64,000 nt of DNA from Melioribacter sp051488665 (GTDB lineage Bacteria; Bacteroidota; Ignavibacteria; Ignavibacteriales; Melioribacteraceae), in the NCBI RefSeq assembly GCF_051488665.1, contig NZ_JBPSEG010000009.1, positions 60,810 through 124,809 on the forward strand, read 5' to 3'. Positions 52,001-60,925 of this stretch are shown in pieces. The notes under the pieces were generated by a model, which did no database searches, was not told where the DNA came from, and saw only the letters and a program-made list of their open reading frames with translations. The position numbers were made by a program, and so were the translations under genes. Position 1 is the first letter of the stretch; each line of letters starts with the position of its first letter.

Positions 52001-54195
52001 TTACCGATATACTTCCGCAGGGATTGATTTACAATTACAGTTCCGCTTCTCAGGGTGCATACGATACAACTACGGGTCTGTGGAATGTTGGCGACCTCGA
52101 TTCTGCGGGCATTGCCACGCTTACAATAAACGTAACGGCAAGCTGCGAGCAAATCAATAATTCGATTTTCGATCTCGGAGTTGCAAAAGACTATAATCTC
52201 TTCGTTATCTACGACGTCGAACAACCTTCTTCCGATACTCAGGGTAAAGTTGCCGTAGGACGCGACGCTTACTTTGCAAACTACAGCATTGGCGACCAAT
52301 TGCCCGCAGGCAGCGGCGATGTATTGATTGTGGGCAGGGATTTGAATTTCATCAGCGGAGCCGTTTACGGCAGCGTTGCATACGGAAACAGTACCAATCT
52401 GCCTCAGAATTCCGTAAGCGTCAGCGGCGTTCTTCGCCAGGATAATCCGATTAACTTTGCGGCGGCTAAAACTTATCTCGAAAATCTCTCAACGACGCTT
52501 TCCGGTTATACGGTTACGGGAACCGTCGATTTTCAATACGGAGGTTTGACTCTTACCGGCAACGATCCGTTCCTTAACGTATTCGAAGTAAACGGCGCCG
52601 ATTTATCGTCGGCAAATAATGTAACAATTAACGCGCCCAACGGTTCGGTAGTGCTTGTTAATATCGACGGCGTTAATGTGTCTTGGACTGGCGGTCTTAG
52701 CGTTAACGGCACGAGCATGACAAACGTTCTTTATAATTTCTACGAAGCTGAGGAATTGACGGTACAGGGAATCGACGTGCGCGGTTCGATACTTGCTCCT
52801 TTTGCCCATGTCGAATTTGTTTCAGGCGTGATAAACGGTCAAATGATTTGTAAATCTTTCTCGGGCGCAGGTCAGATGAATTACGCCCCGTTTATCGGAA
52901 ACATTCCGTTTGAAAAAGAAATAGTAAATATTGCAGTAATTACTTCGACGATTTCTACCGATCCGAACGCCGGCAACAACAGTTCCAGCGTTGCTATTAC
53001 CGTTTCGAATCAGTCGGATGATAATTCGCAGCAAGGAAACAACGGCAACAACAGCGGTCAAAACTGGCAGTATGTAAACGGTTTTTCGAACGGCGAAATT
53101 GTATACGCAATGGCTTATGATAATTCGGGAGCCATTTATGCGGGCACATGGGGCGGAAACGTATATCGCTCGGACGACGGCGGAAGCAACTGGACAAACA
53201 TTAAAGCCAATTTGCAGGCGGGATATATCTGGGCGCTCATTTTGAACGACGGAGTATTATTCGCAGCTACGGAACAGGGCGTGTTCAAATACGACGGCTC
53301 TTCATGGAACGAAGCCGGTCTCGGCGGAATTGACGTGCACGATCTCGCCGTAAACAACGGACAATTATTCGCCGGCACTTGGGGATACGGCGTTTACGTT
53401 TCGAACGATAACGGCTTGACATGGAATGAAATAAACGCGGGTCTCGGATATAATTTGGTTATTCAATCTGTAACCGTTCACAACGGCAAGCTTTATGCAG
53501 CCAGCTACGGCGGCGGCGTATTTAAGTATGAAAATAATACATGGACAAAACTCAATGTAGGTTACGATTTCGTATGGTCGCTCTCGTCGAGTTCGAACGC
53601 TCTCTTTGCGGGCACTTACGGAGACGGACTCTACAAATCTACCGACGACGGCGCCACATGGGAAAAAGCGAACAATCTGCCCGCTCTCTATATCTATTCG
53701 ATCGTAACGGATCTGAGCGGTACCGTATATGCGGCTTCATGGACAAGCGGAGTTTATAAATCTACTGACGACGGCGCAAACTGGAATTCGCTCGGACTTG
53801 GCGGATTGGGCGTAAGTTCTCTTATCGTAACTCAGAATTCTGACAACGTATTCGTGGGAACCAAAGAAGGAAAGATACTTTTGAGCAGACGCGAAAGCAA
53901 TGTCACTTCGGTCGAATCGAACGACATCCCGACCGAATTCGAACTTAATCAGAATTACCCGAATCCGTTTAATCCGGTAACCACAATCAGATTCGGAGTT
54001 CCCGAAAGCGGAAATTATACGCTCAAAGTATATAACATTCTCGGACAGGAAGTAGCCACATTGTTCGACGACTTCATGAGCGCAGGATATCAGAAGATAA
54101 CGTTTAACGGCGGTTCGTTTGCGTCCGGAATGTATATTTACAGACTGACCGGCAAGAACGTGAACATTACCAGGAAGATGGTGCTCGTCAAGTAA
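49033..54195 (+). CDS. giant thioester/SdrD/propeller adhesin with T9SS sorting domain
   Basis: A 1720-residue secreted protein starting at GTG (AGGAGG 5 bp upstream). In order: a signal peptide (1-26); a thioester-domain-like module with Cys82 in FYCVDLQHGL and Gln134 in AAVQFAIWHYSDG; an Ig-like (Big_1-type) domain (about 185-265); and a unique region to about 465. Then come SdrD-type B domains at about 470-585 (GDKVWEDTNKNGLQDNGEDG) and 589-710. DUF11-type domains begin near 715 and 950, the second interrupted by a choice-of-anchor A-like domain (about 1046-1292). A BNR-like propeller (about 1347-1620) and a sorting domain (about 1634-1720, NYPNPFNPVTTIRF ... YNILGQEVATLF) close it. Probably a surface adhesin able to bond covalently to a target. 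Confidence 0.9.
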   Translation: MKNSLILSLVLLLSITLIDNSLSEAQSKGIKKTANYTSIAKITGTAEGKSIKYTNPYTNQQAKHFAGTFKGTLNSQNEKFYCVDLQHGLVYNQDYWDENYTPSEITYILNNYYPYKANYPGKLSDNNKEAAAVQFAIWHYSDGVDASTISNNNTVKTRALAIIADAQANHNNTAPLQTLVILPASQSLAENTPAQFDVYAYDLNGNPAANVDIQINSSIGTLSATSATTDNNGHAGPFTITYNGVGVANLSVRAEVDIPQGTRYVHSANPDGKQKLVLATPTFDTKEEYATVEWYQSSGCDLNGYVTYTQGGWGSPSNSGPGTLRDAYFNSVFPNGMTVGGNYKITLTSSSAIKNYLPDGGSADALNQNYTNPTSKINVLAGQITALKLNVYYSAAGYLGTNTTPLGDLVITGGPFAGYSVSQFLAFAESALGGGSLNGFTYSEINDAATAINENFDNGSVDKGFLTCQLPASLGDKVWEDTNKNGLQDNGEDGVSGVTVKLYSCDDNLIATTTTNAQGEYLFDNLTPGDYYVKFVLPQGYVFTNQDSGNDDEIDSDANINTGKTVCTTLTSGENDLSWDAGIYAETVCMNQIGNYVWHDKNVDGIQNQNEEGIEGVIVELLQNNQIVAVDTTDSNGYYLFENLLNGSYTVRLAASNFTAGGVLVSDAQVKWYSTKLNEGGNDELDSDGGINQPVNVTIDCGDNLTVDFGFYKTCVSVSKTADKQTAKPGDVITYTFTVENCGDVTLSGGVDFYDELINPNGDHKIKNISPVHPGEVKSFTKTYTVTEDDCGMLVNVVKAVGHPVDGSASVEDEDDATVEIDCELSCVTDWSVQLGPDSAICELDPMPITINGSVSLTPNPSKAYLQLSWRIVEPNDGSVDNSTHYETILITQDTTFSITAQWPGVRPDDQVVEIHYGVNILDCDGNPIKNGAGRDLYWYPWVCPPPQEKPADVRIEKTVDNPEPECNETINYTIKVTNDGPNKATGVQVTDILPQGLIYNYSSASQGAYDTTTGLWNVGDLDSAGIATLTINVTASCEQINNSIFDLGVAKDYNLFVIYDVEQPSSDTQGKVAVGRDAYFANYSIGDQLPAGSGDVLIVGRDLNFISGAVYGSVAYGNSTNLPQNSVSVSGVLRQDNPINFAAAKTYLENLSTTLSGYTVTGTVDFQYGGLTLTGNDPFLNVFEVNGADLSSANNVTINAPNGSVVLVNIDGVNVSWTGGLSVNGTSMTNVLYNFYEAEELTVQGIDVRGSILAPFAHVEFVSGVINGQMICKSFSGAGQMNYAPFIGNIPFEKEIVNIAVITSTISTDPNAGNNSSSVAITVSNQSDDNSQQGNNGNNSGQNWQYVNGFSNGEIVYAMAYDNSGAIYAGTWGGNVYRSDDGGSNWTNIKANLQAGYIWALILNDGVLFAATEQGVFKYDGSSWNEAGLGGIDVHDLAVNNGQLFAGTWGYGVYVSNDNGLTWNEINAGLGYNLVIQSVTVHNGKLYAASYGGGVFKYENNTWTKLNVGYDFVWSLSSSSNALFAGTYGDGLYKSTDDGATWEKANNLPALYIYSIVTDLSGTVYAASWTSGVYKSTDDGANWNSLGLGGLGVSSLIVTQNSDNVFVGTKEGKILLSRRESNVTSVESNDIPTEFELNQNYPNPFNPVTTIRFGVPESGNYTLKVYNILGQEVATLFDDFMSAGYQKITFNGGSFASGMYIYRLTGKNVNITRKMVLVK

Positions 54196-54210
54196 CAGAC
54201 GAATAAGTTC

Positions 54211-54251
54211 AAAAAAACCCGGCAGAGAAAGTTCCCTGTCGGGTTTTTTTT
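54211..54251 (+). terminator. terminator after the adhesin gene
   Basis: AAAAAACCCGGCAG, a 10-nt loop and CTGTCGGGTTTTTT form a stem with one G-T pair followed by more T. It lies 16 bp after the stop and may also serve the convergent M28 gene. Confidence 0.85.
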
Positions 54252-54276
54252 ATTTAAAGCGATGACAGAAAAAATA

Positions 54277-55866
54277 TTACCTTCGTAAAATTTTAGGACG
54301 GGCGCCGTCGTTCGAAAGCGTATAACCGATTTCGAATAATATTTTAATATCCTCTATTGCTCCTGAAAGATTCCAATCGTCGTTGTATTCGTCGCTTACT
54401 TTGTGATAGTGTTCTTTCGTCCAGCGGCGGGATAGTTCGGGTATATTCGTACGACCGTCTTCGGCGAGAATGCCGTGCCTCAAATAGAGAGAGGGAATTC
54501 CGGCTTTGACAAAGTTGTAATGATCGGAACGGTAGAATCCGCCTGCTTCCGGCGTAGGATCGGGCGTTATCATCTTGCCGTACTTCTCCCCGATTTTTTT
54601 TATATAATCGTCGAGCTCCGAACTGCCGAGTCCTAAAACGGCGATGTCTTTTGTTCTGCCGAATATGTTGCCGCCGTCGATATTAAACGCCGCGATTGTT
54701 TTTTCGAGCGGGAGTACAGGATTTTTTACATAATATTCCGAACCCAGTAGTCCCTGTTCTTCAGCAGCCAGCGCCAGAAAGACGATTGAACGTTTATGAT
54801 CAGCTTTTGAAAAAGCTTCAGCGATTTCGAGTATCGAAGCCACTCCGAGCGCATTGTCTCTGGCGCCGTTATAAATATTGTCGCCTTTTAAATCCGGGTC
54901 GTATCCGAGGTGATCCCAGTGAGCCATATAAAAAAGATATTCGTCGGGCTTTTCGCTGCCAGGCAGTATGCCGATTAAATTGCGCGTTTTAATACGATGG
55001 ATTTTATTCTTAATTATTAGCGAGGTTTTTAAGCCGAGGCTTTTTGAACGGAATCCCCGTTTGGCGGCGTTTTCAAGTTCTTTCCGGAGATCCAAACCGG
55101 CAAGTTCAAAAATTTCTTTTGCTTTTTCGTATGTAATCCAGCCTTCGAATTTTGCTCTTGAAGAATTCTTGTTGTCGTCTTCGATAAAAAACTGCGGACC
55201 GACTCTGCCGTTTCGAACGACTTCCCATGGATAGCTTGCCGCTTCGGTTTCGTGAATTATAAAAATACCTGCCGCGCCCTGTCTGGCTGCTTCTTCGAAT
55301 TTGTATGTCCATCTTCCGTAATAAGTCATCGCTCTGCCAGTGAATAAAGAAGTATCTTTTGTGGGAAATCCCGGGTCGTTAACCATTACGATTATAATTT
55401 TATTTTTTACATCGACGCCTTCGAAGTCGTTCCAGTCGTATTCGGGCGCATTGATGCCGTAACCGGCAAATATAACTTCGGTCGGCGGTATCTCGATTTC
55501 TTCGCGTACCTGACGCGTTACTGCTACGAATTCGTCGGCGTGTTTAAGGCTGACTTTTTTGTCGCCTTTTGTAAAATAAATTACAGGACTGACTTCGGGC
55601 GTAAGTTCAGTCAGTTCGAACGGCTGTTCGTAATTTCCCGAAGGAGCTTTCAAGCCGAGTTTTTCATACTCTTTTTTGAGATATTCTATTGTTCTTTCTT
55701 CGCCTTCGTGTCCTGGCGCTCTTCCCAAAAATTCGTCGGAAGAAAGGATTTTTACTCTTTCTATAAGCGAGGTTTCGTCGATTTGTTTTAATGCCTCGTC
55801 TAAAGTTTGAGACTTTAATGCGGCAAACGCGGCTATTAACAAAACCGCAGTTATAAATTTTTTCAT
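54277..55866 (-). CDS. M28 family aminopeptidase with PA domain
   Basis: A protein of 529 residues if started at 55866. This start places the signal peptide MKKFITAVLLIAAFAALKSQ at the N-terminus, whereas the longer frame (from 55923) adds 19 residues with no export signal. Zinc ligands of family M28 are visible: AHWDHLG (His), YNGARDNALG (Asp), AAEEQGLLGSEYY (Glu-Glu), FNIDGGNIFG (Asp) and RSDHYNF (His). A protease-associated domain lies between about 140 and 260. Likely periplasmic or secreted exopeptidase. Monocistronic. Confidence 0.92.
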   Translation of the reverse strand: MKKFITAVLLIAAFAALKSQTLDEALKQIDETSLIERVKILSSDEFLGRAPGHEGEERTIEYLKKEYEKLGLKAPSGNYEQPFELTELTPEVSPVIYFTKGDKKVSLKHADEFVAVTRQVREEIEIPPTEVIFAGYGINAPEYDWNDFEGVDVKNKIIIVMVNDPGFPTKDTSLFTGRAMTYYGRWTYKFEEAARQGAAGIFIIHETEAASYPWEVVRNGRVGPQFFIEDDNKNSSRAKFEGWITYEKAKEIFELAGLDLRKELENAAKRGFRSKSLGLKTSLIIKNKIHRIKTRNLIGILPGSEKPDEYLFYMAHWDHLGYDPDLKGDNIYNGARDNALGVASILEIAEAFSKADHKRSIVFLALAAEEQGLLGSEYYVKNPVLPLEKTIAAFNIDGGNIFGRTKDIAVLGLGSSELDDYIKKIGEKYGKMITPDPTPEAGGFYRSDHYNFVKAGIPSLYLRHGILAEDGRTNIPELSRRWTKEHYHKVSDEYNDDWNLSGAIEDIKILFEIGYTLSNDGARPKILRR

Positions 55867-55978
55867 TTTATTTTTATATTTTGTTTGGAAATCGACACAA
55901 TATACGATTTGAGCAAGTAGCATTCAACGACTAAATTTTGTGATGAATAATATCGATAATAAAACAAAAAGGGGAATT

Positions 55979-56380
55979 ATGAAGAATTGGGTCTATTTGA
56001 CGGCGTTCGTATTGGCTGTAGGATTAAATTCATGCGCTACGTTTATCAATTCCACAACTCAGGAAATTGAAATTAAAACCGCTCCTGAGAATGCAAGCAT
56101 TACAATAGACGGAAAAAAATTCGGATTGACTCCCCAAATTGTAAATATCGACAGAGGGAGAAATCACGTTTTGAAAATCGAGCTCGACGGATACGAACCG
56201 TACGAAACTCAGCTTACGAGAAAAATTTCCTTCTGGTTTTGGGGCAACGCGCTCAACGGATTTATTCCGGGTATGACAATCGATATGCTGACCGGTTCAA
56301 TGTATAACCTGTTTCCCGGGAATATATCCGTCGAATTGCAAAAAGCAAAAGAAGAGGAAAGCAACAGAAGGCGCAGATAA
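55979..56380 (+). CDS. PEGA domain lipoprotein
   Basis: A 133-residue protein if started at 55979, supported by AAAAGGGG 4 bp upstream and by a lipoprotein signal that then begins the protein (lipobox LNSC, Cys19). The mature part is a PEGA domain: IKTAPENASITIDGKKFGLT, PQIVNIDRGRNHVLKIELDG, YEPYE. A hydrophobic stretch WFWGNALNGFIPGMTIDMLT follows, as in many short PEGA lipoproteins, then a charged tail RRRR. Likely envelope protein of unknown role. It is divergent from the M28 gene and convergent with sucrose synthase (5 bp apart). Confidence 0.85.
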   Translation: MKNWVYLTAFVLAVGLNSCATFINSTTQEIEIKTAPENASITIDGKKFGLTPQIVNIDRGRNHVLKIELDGYEPYETQLTRKISFWFWGNALNGFIPGMTIDMLTGSMYNLFPGNISVELQKAKEEESNRRRR

Positions 56381-56385
56381 ACCGT

Positions 56386-58767
56386 TTATCTTTTCATATG
56401 CTCTTCGAGTAAAATTTTTGCTCTCGATTTATAGACCGTATGATAGATTAAATCGAGATACGCGTTAATATCTTCGTGTTCAAGATTGGTGGCATATCTC
56501 CAGAAGCCGTAAAGCTTTGCAAGCGACAGAAGTCGTTTTGAATAAAGCTTCCAGCTGTATTTTTCGTTAACTCTTTTGACTGCCGCTTTTGAAAATTTGT
56601 CCCAAACTGTCGGCTCGACGTAGGAGTCGCTCAGAAAACGAATGATTTTTTCGGTGGTCTCTTCCTGATTAACCGGATCGATATGAAAGCCGTTAACGCC
56701 GTTCTGAATTATTTCGAGCGGTCCTCCGTATTTGGTCGCAAATACCGGCAGTCCCGAAATCATTGCTTCCAGCACTGTCAGTCCGAAACCTTCGAATAAT
56801 GCCGGTTGAACAAAAATGCCTCTTCGTTCGGCGATAATTCTGTAGGCTTCGCCCGATTCGTCTTTCGGCAGTAGTTTACCGATCCATCTGATTTTATTGT
56901 GAAGTTTATATTTTGTAATCAGTTCGTGCATCAGACGAATTTGTTCTTTTTCTTCATAATCTTCCGTCATGGTTTCGTCGATTTTACCTGCGACGATAAT
57001 CAAATTGGAAGATTGTTGGAGCTCTTCGCTTTCTCCGAAACAACGCACGAGAAAACTGATGTTTTTAATCCTGTCGAGACGCGACATTGTAAAAATCGGC
57101 GTCTTGTCGGGATTGTCGAGCCATCCGATTACGTCCGGATCTGCCGAATTCGAAAAGAATAAATTTTCAATACGACGTTTGGTTTCTTTGAGTCTCGATT
57201 TTGTTTTGGTATAAGGGAAGTAAATCTTTTCGTTTACGCCGGGAGAAACTATGTTAAATTTGACATGACAAGGATTGACTCCGTTTTCAACACGGTACAA
57301 ACCGGGCATCGTAAAATGCATATACGATTCGTATTGACCGATCGATTTTTCGGTACCGGCAATCTCCTGGAACGACGACGTTATCAGAAAATCGGCGGAG
57401 TTGATGGCAAGCAGGTCGGCGGTAAACTGCATCGAAAAGTGATAATATTTTTCGAGATCGTACCAATAGAGAGCGCTATAAAGATATTTGCTTTTTTCGA
57501 GCGCATGCGCAATGCCGCACTGTGTAACTTTGAATTTTTTTGCCAGCAGGTAAGCCACCAGATTTCCGTCCGAATAATTGCCTATGATCAAGTCGGGTCT
57601 TTTTTTGAATTCGGCGAGGAGAGCGGTATAAGAGTCTTCCGCAAAGTCCTCGAGATAAGGCCAAATTTCAAATCTCGAAATCCATTCGTCGGTTACTCTT
57701 TTGTTGTATTCCCTGAAGGGCACGCGCAATATCCACGAATTTTTAGCACCGTAAATTTTTTCCAGTTTTTGATTGCACATAGTGCCTCTAGCGTTCGGAA
57801 TCAAACGCGTAAGAACAATAATTTTTGGGACAAGATTGAGCCCGGATTTTTTCAATGAATCGGTCAATTGTTTTTCGAGGGCTTTTACCTGATCGAGTAT
57901 GTAAACTACCTGCCCTCCTGTGTCGGGCAATCCGAGAACCCCTTCCTGACCGAAAAATCCGTGAGGCGAAATTATAGCGATATTAAGAATCATAGGTATC
58001 GAAGAAATAAATTCCGCCAGCGCGTTGTGGTCGGGCGAATTGAGAAGCCGGTCGAGCAAATTGAGATTATTAATGATAGTTTCGGCATCTTTGCCCAGTC
58101 CTTTTTCAAATCCAAGATCCTGCAGCTGATGTTTAATTTTATCGTATGGAGTTTTTGCCGGGAGGCTGCCGAGTACGGATAGAGCGGCGTTTATTTGATT
58201 CTGAAGATGTTTTATATCCTGAATTCTGTCGTTGAGAATGAGTTGCTCTCCGTTGATGCTGTGCAGCCGGATAAAATCGAAAAGTATTTTTTTCCATTTG
58301 TCTTCGTTAGTAAACATCTGACTGGATAAAAAACGGTTTAAGTACTCGACGCCCGATCCGATATACTTAATGTCTCTTACTGCGGGGGACTTGTCGTAGA
58401 ATGGTTTGAAATTCAAATTGAGCGTTGAATTGAGAGTTTCGGGTCGAGCAACTGTTTCTTTGTAAATAAGAAAATCTTTCGAGGAGATTTCTTCAATAAG
58501 AAATTCTTCGAGACTTATGCGATAAAATTTAATCGAAGCAATTTTGACTCTGACGTCGAGGATTATCGAGTGATCGAGCGATATTGTTTCCTGAATTTTT
58601 TCGATAAATTCAAAGAGACCCGAATTCTTATCGTAGCCCGAGGCGACATACAGATTAATCAGTTCGCCGGTAATCATTAATTTTTTCGGCTGCGAGGAAA
58701 CGGTTTTTAAAAAGTCGTAAAAATCGTTGCGGAAAGTTTCCGCGGTTTTATAAATGTCTTTAATCAT
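56386..58767 (-). CDS. sucrose synthase
   Basis: A 793-residue GT-B glycosyltransferase with the full sucrose synthase layout. The N-terminal regulatory region (1-260) is followed by the catalytic start ISPHGFFGQEGVLGLPDTGG, then QVVYILDQ, SRLDRIKNISFLVRCF and the E-x7-E block QPALFEGFGLTVLEAMISGL. The enzyme reversibly converts sucrose and NDP to NDP-glucose and fructose in the cytosol; nucleotide preference cannot be read with certainty. Its ATG overlaps the SPS/SPP stop by 8 bp. It is the last gene of the sucrose operon. Confidence 0.93.
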   Translation of the reverse strand: MIKDIYKTAETFRNDFYDFLKTVSSQPKKLMITGELINLYVASGYDKNSGLFEFIEKIQETISLDHSIILDVRVKIASIKFYRISLEEFLIEEISSKDFLIYKETVARPETLNSTLNLNFKPFYDKSPAVRDIKYIGSGVEYLNRFLSSQMFTNEDKWKKILFDFIRLHSINGEQLILNDRIQDIKHLQNQINAALSVLGSLPAKTPYDKIKHQLQDLGFEKGLGKDAETIINNLNLLDRLLNSPDHNALAEFISSIPMILNIAIISPHGFFGQEGVLGLPDTGGQVVYILDQVKALEKQLTDSLKKSGLNLVPKIIVLTRLIPNARGTMCNQKLEKIYGAKNSWILRVPFREYNKRVTDEWISRFEIWPYLEDFAEDSYTALLAEFKKRPDLIIGNYSDGNLVAYLLAKKFKVTQCGIAHALEKSKYLYSALYWYDLEKYYHFSMQFTADLLAINSADFLITSSFQEIAGTEKSIGQYESYMHFTMPGLYRVENGVNPCHVKFNIVSPGVNEKIYFPYTKTKSRLKETKRRIENLFFSNSADPDVIGWLDNPDKTPIFTMSRLDRIKNISFLVRCFGESEELQQSSNLIIVAGKIDETMTEDYEEKEQIRLMHELITKYKLHNKIRWIGKLLPKDESGEAYRIIAERRGIFVQPALFEGFGLTVLEAMISGLPVFATKYGGPLEIIQNGVNGFHIDPVNQEETTEKIIRFLSDSYVEPTVWDKFSKAAVKRVNEKYSWKLYSKRLLSLAKLYGFWRYATNLEHEDINAYLDLIYHTVYKSRAKILLEEHMKR

Positions 58768-60925
58768 TTTGTTCTCTAATAAAATTATAATATTTAATTC
58801 CCTCTATTACGCCTGCTGCATACGGCTGGCTTGCGAAATAGATTCGTCGTCTGCCTTTTAGTTTTTCGAGTTCTTTCGAATAATTTGCTACAACTACGCC
58901 GAGGAGTTCGCCGCGCAGCATATCCTCGTCGTTGCCCGAATCGCCCGCTACGAGTATGGAGTCGTACGGAATGTTCCAGCGATAACCGATATATCTTACA
59001 GCTCTACCTTTGCTGGCGCGCACCGGTAGTATGTCGAGAAATTGTTGATGGCTGACAATAATATTTGCTTTCAGTTTATTGCTTGATAACGCCGCTTCGA
59101 TTTCATCGGGATTGAATCTCGAAGTGTCGATATAATAGCTGATTTTGTATTTTCTTTGATTTTCTTCTTCCTGATATTTCAAGTAGTCGAATTTTTTGAG
59201 CGTCTCGACAATTTGATCTCTTTTCCATTGGTAATCGATATGCGCCGCCCAGCCTGTGCCAAACGTATACCCTTCGTCGCTTTTGTAGTGAATTTCCGAG
59301 CCGACAGAGGAAATAATAAAGTCGGGCATTACAATATCGTTTGCTTTCAGTATCGAGACAGCCGAGTCGATAGTTCGTCCAGTGGCGACTCCGAATCCGA
59401 TGTAGCTGTGGACGGATTTAAGAAGATCGTTCAATTGACGCGTCGATTTTTCTTCGCCCAATAAAGTATCGTCGATGTCGAGAATTATTAATTTGTCGAA
59501 GTTAAATAGCCGCTTTCCGGTTGCCGACATTACTTTGTTGAAATTGTTTCCGTTATGAACGAGTTCCTTTAGAATGCTTAAATATTTTTCCGTATGGGCT
59601 TGCCACGAATAAAAGCGTTTGACTCGATTGATTCCGTTGTTGGAAAAGGTTTCCCATTTGGTTTCGTCGTTTAGGATTGTCAGTATTGCGCTTGATATGT
59701 TGGCTGGATCGTGCACGTCGACGAGAAGACCGTTCTGAAGATTTTGAATTATATCGCGTGGACCTCCGTCGTCTGTAGCAACCACAGGCAAGCCGCTGGC
59801 TGCGGCTTCGATAAGCGTTAATCCGAAAGGCTCGTTGAATGCCGAATTGACAAAGACGCCTCTGCTTTCTGCGGCGATTCTGTATAATTCCGGCACCTCA
59901 TGCTCGAAATCGTGCTTTTTGGGTATTGCCATCTTTCCGTATAAATTGTATTTGTCCATCAATAGAAGCATGTCGGTCAGTACTTCCCGTTCGATATCGG
60001 GCATTTGAGTAATGTCTTTCCTGATGCCCGCAAAGATGGCAAGATTGGCTTTGTGCTGAAGTTCTTCGGAACGACCGTAAGCTTCGATTAGCCCTGTTAT
60101 GTTTTTCCTTTTTTCCGGTCTGCATAGTGAAAGTATAATCGGCTTGTTCATGTTAGTAAAAAATTTCCAGAGTTCGTTTCTTATCCCGTCCCGGATTTTC
60201 TGTGATTCTTCGTCCCACTCGCGCTTTTCGTTATAAGGATGAAATTTAGATAAATCGACGCTCGGAGGGATGACCACAAACTTATCTCTGTTGAAATTAT
60301 TGTACAATTTATATTGTTCTTCGATTTCCTGATAAGTGCTTGTAATAATTTTGTCGGCGTAAAGAATAATATCTTCTTCGGCTTCTATTCTTTTCTTTAT
60401 CTTATATCTTTTGTTAATTTCCTCATAAGTCATTCCCTCTTGAAGCAGATTGTTGAGTTTGTTTATGCCGAGCGAGTGACCTGTATGAACAAACGGTATT
60501 CCGAAAAATTTAGTCAACTCGGCGCAGGCATAGCCGGCGTCGGCATAATGGCTGTGAATTATGTCCGGAAGTCTGCCTCTCGATTTGATATACTTAATCG
60601 ATTTGTCGACGAATTCTTCGAGATAATCCCAGAGTTGCTCTTTGCGAAGATATTTCTGACCTCCGCAGCGAATTCGTATTATGCTCAGTTTTTCGTTTAT
60701 AATCTCTTCTTCCTTGGCGTAATCCTGCGAGAGTTCCTTGTCGTTGATGTAACGCGTTACAATTTCGACCCGGTCGATTTCGTCGCGCTGACTTATAGCT
60801 TTTGCCAATTCGAGCACATATTTGGTCTGACCGCCCGTGTCGGCGTCGCGTCCAAGTTCGAGATTGTGTCCTCTAATCAATCCGTGAATATTGTAAAGTT
60901 GTACGTAAAGTTTTTTGTTTGTCAT
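58760..60925 (-). CDS. sucrose-phosphate synthase fused to sucrose-phosphatase
   Basis: A 721-residue bifunctional protein. The SPS GT-B domain (1-455) starts YNIHGLIRGHNLELGRDADT, then GGQTKYVLELA, with HSHYADAGYAC, RPEKRKNITGLIEAYG and NSAFNEPFGLTLIEAAASG. The HAD-type SPP domain (about 475-715) has DIDDTLLGEE, ATGRTIDSAV and VAGDSGNDEDML, all catalytic motifs present. Together they convert UDP-glucose and fructose 6-phosphate to sucrose 6-phosphate and then sucrose. The start overlaps the fructokinase stop by 4 bp. Confidence 0.94.
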   Translation of the reverse strand: MTNKKLYVQLYNIHGLIRGHNLELGRDADTGGQTKYVLELAKAISQRDEIDRVEIVTRYINDKELSQDYAKEEEIINEKLSIIRIRCGGQKYLRKEQLWDYLEEFVDKSIKYIKSRGRLPDIIHSHYADAGYACAELTKFFGIPFVHTGHSLGINKLNNLLQEGMTYEEINKRYKIKKRIEAEEDIILYADKIITSTYQEIEEQYKLYNNFNRDKFVVIPPSVDLSKFHPYNEKREWDEESQKIRDGIRNELWKFFTNMNKPIILSLCRPEKRKNITGLIEAYGRSEELQHKANLAIFAGIRKDITQMPDIEREVLTDMLLLMDKYNLYGKMAIPKKHDFEHEVPELYRIAAESRGVFVNSAFNEPFGLTLIEAAASGLPVVATDDGGPRDIIQNLQNGLLVDVHDPANISSAILTILNDETKWETFSNNGINRVKRFYSWQAHTEKYLSILKELVHNGNNFNKVMSATGKRLFNFDKLIILDIDDTLLGEEKSTRQLNDLLKSVHSYIGFGVATGRTIDSAVSILKANDIVMPDFIISSVGSEIHYKSDEGYTFGTGWAAHIDYQWKRDQIVETLKKFDYLKYQEEENQRKYKISYYIDTSRFNPDEIEAALSSNKLKANIIVSHQQFLDILPVRASKGRAVRYIGYRWNIPYDSILVAGDSGNDEDMLRGELLGVVVANYSKELEKLKGRRRIYFASQPYAAGVIEGIKYYNFIREQND

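Noticed and set aside
55867..55923. Longer start of the M28 peptidase
   Set aside because: The extra 19 residues precede a complete signal peptide and would block its recognition.
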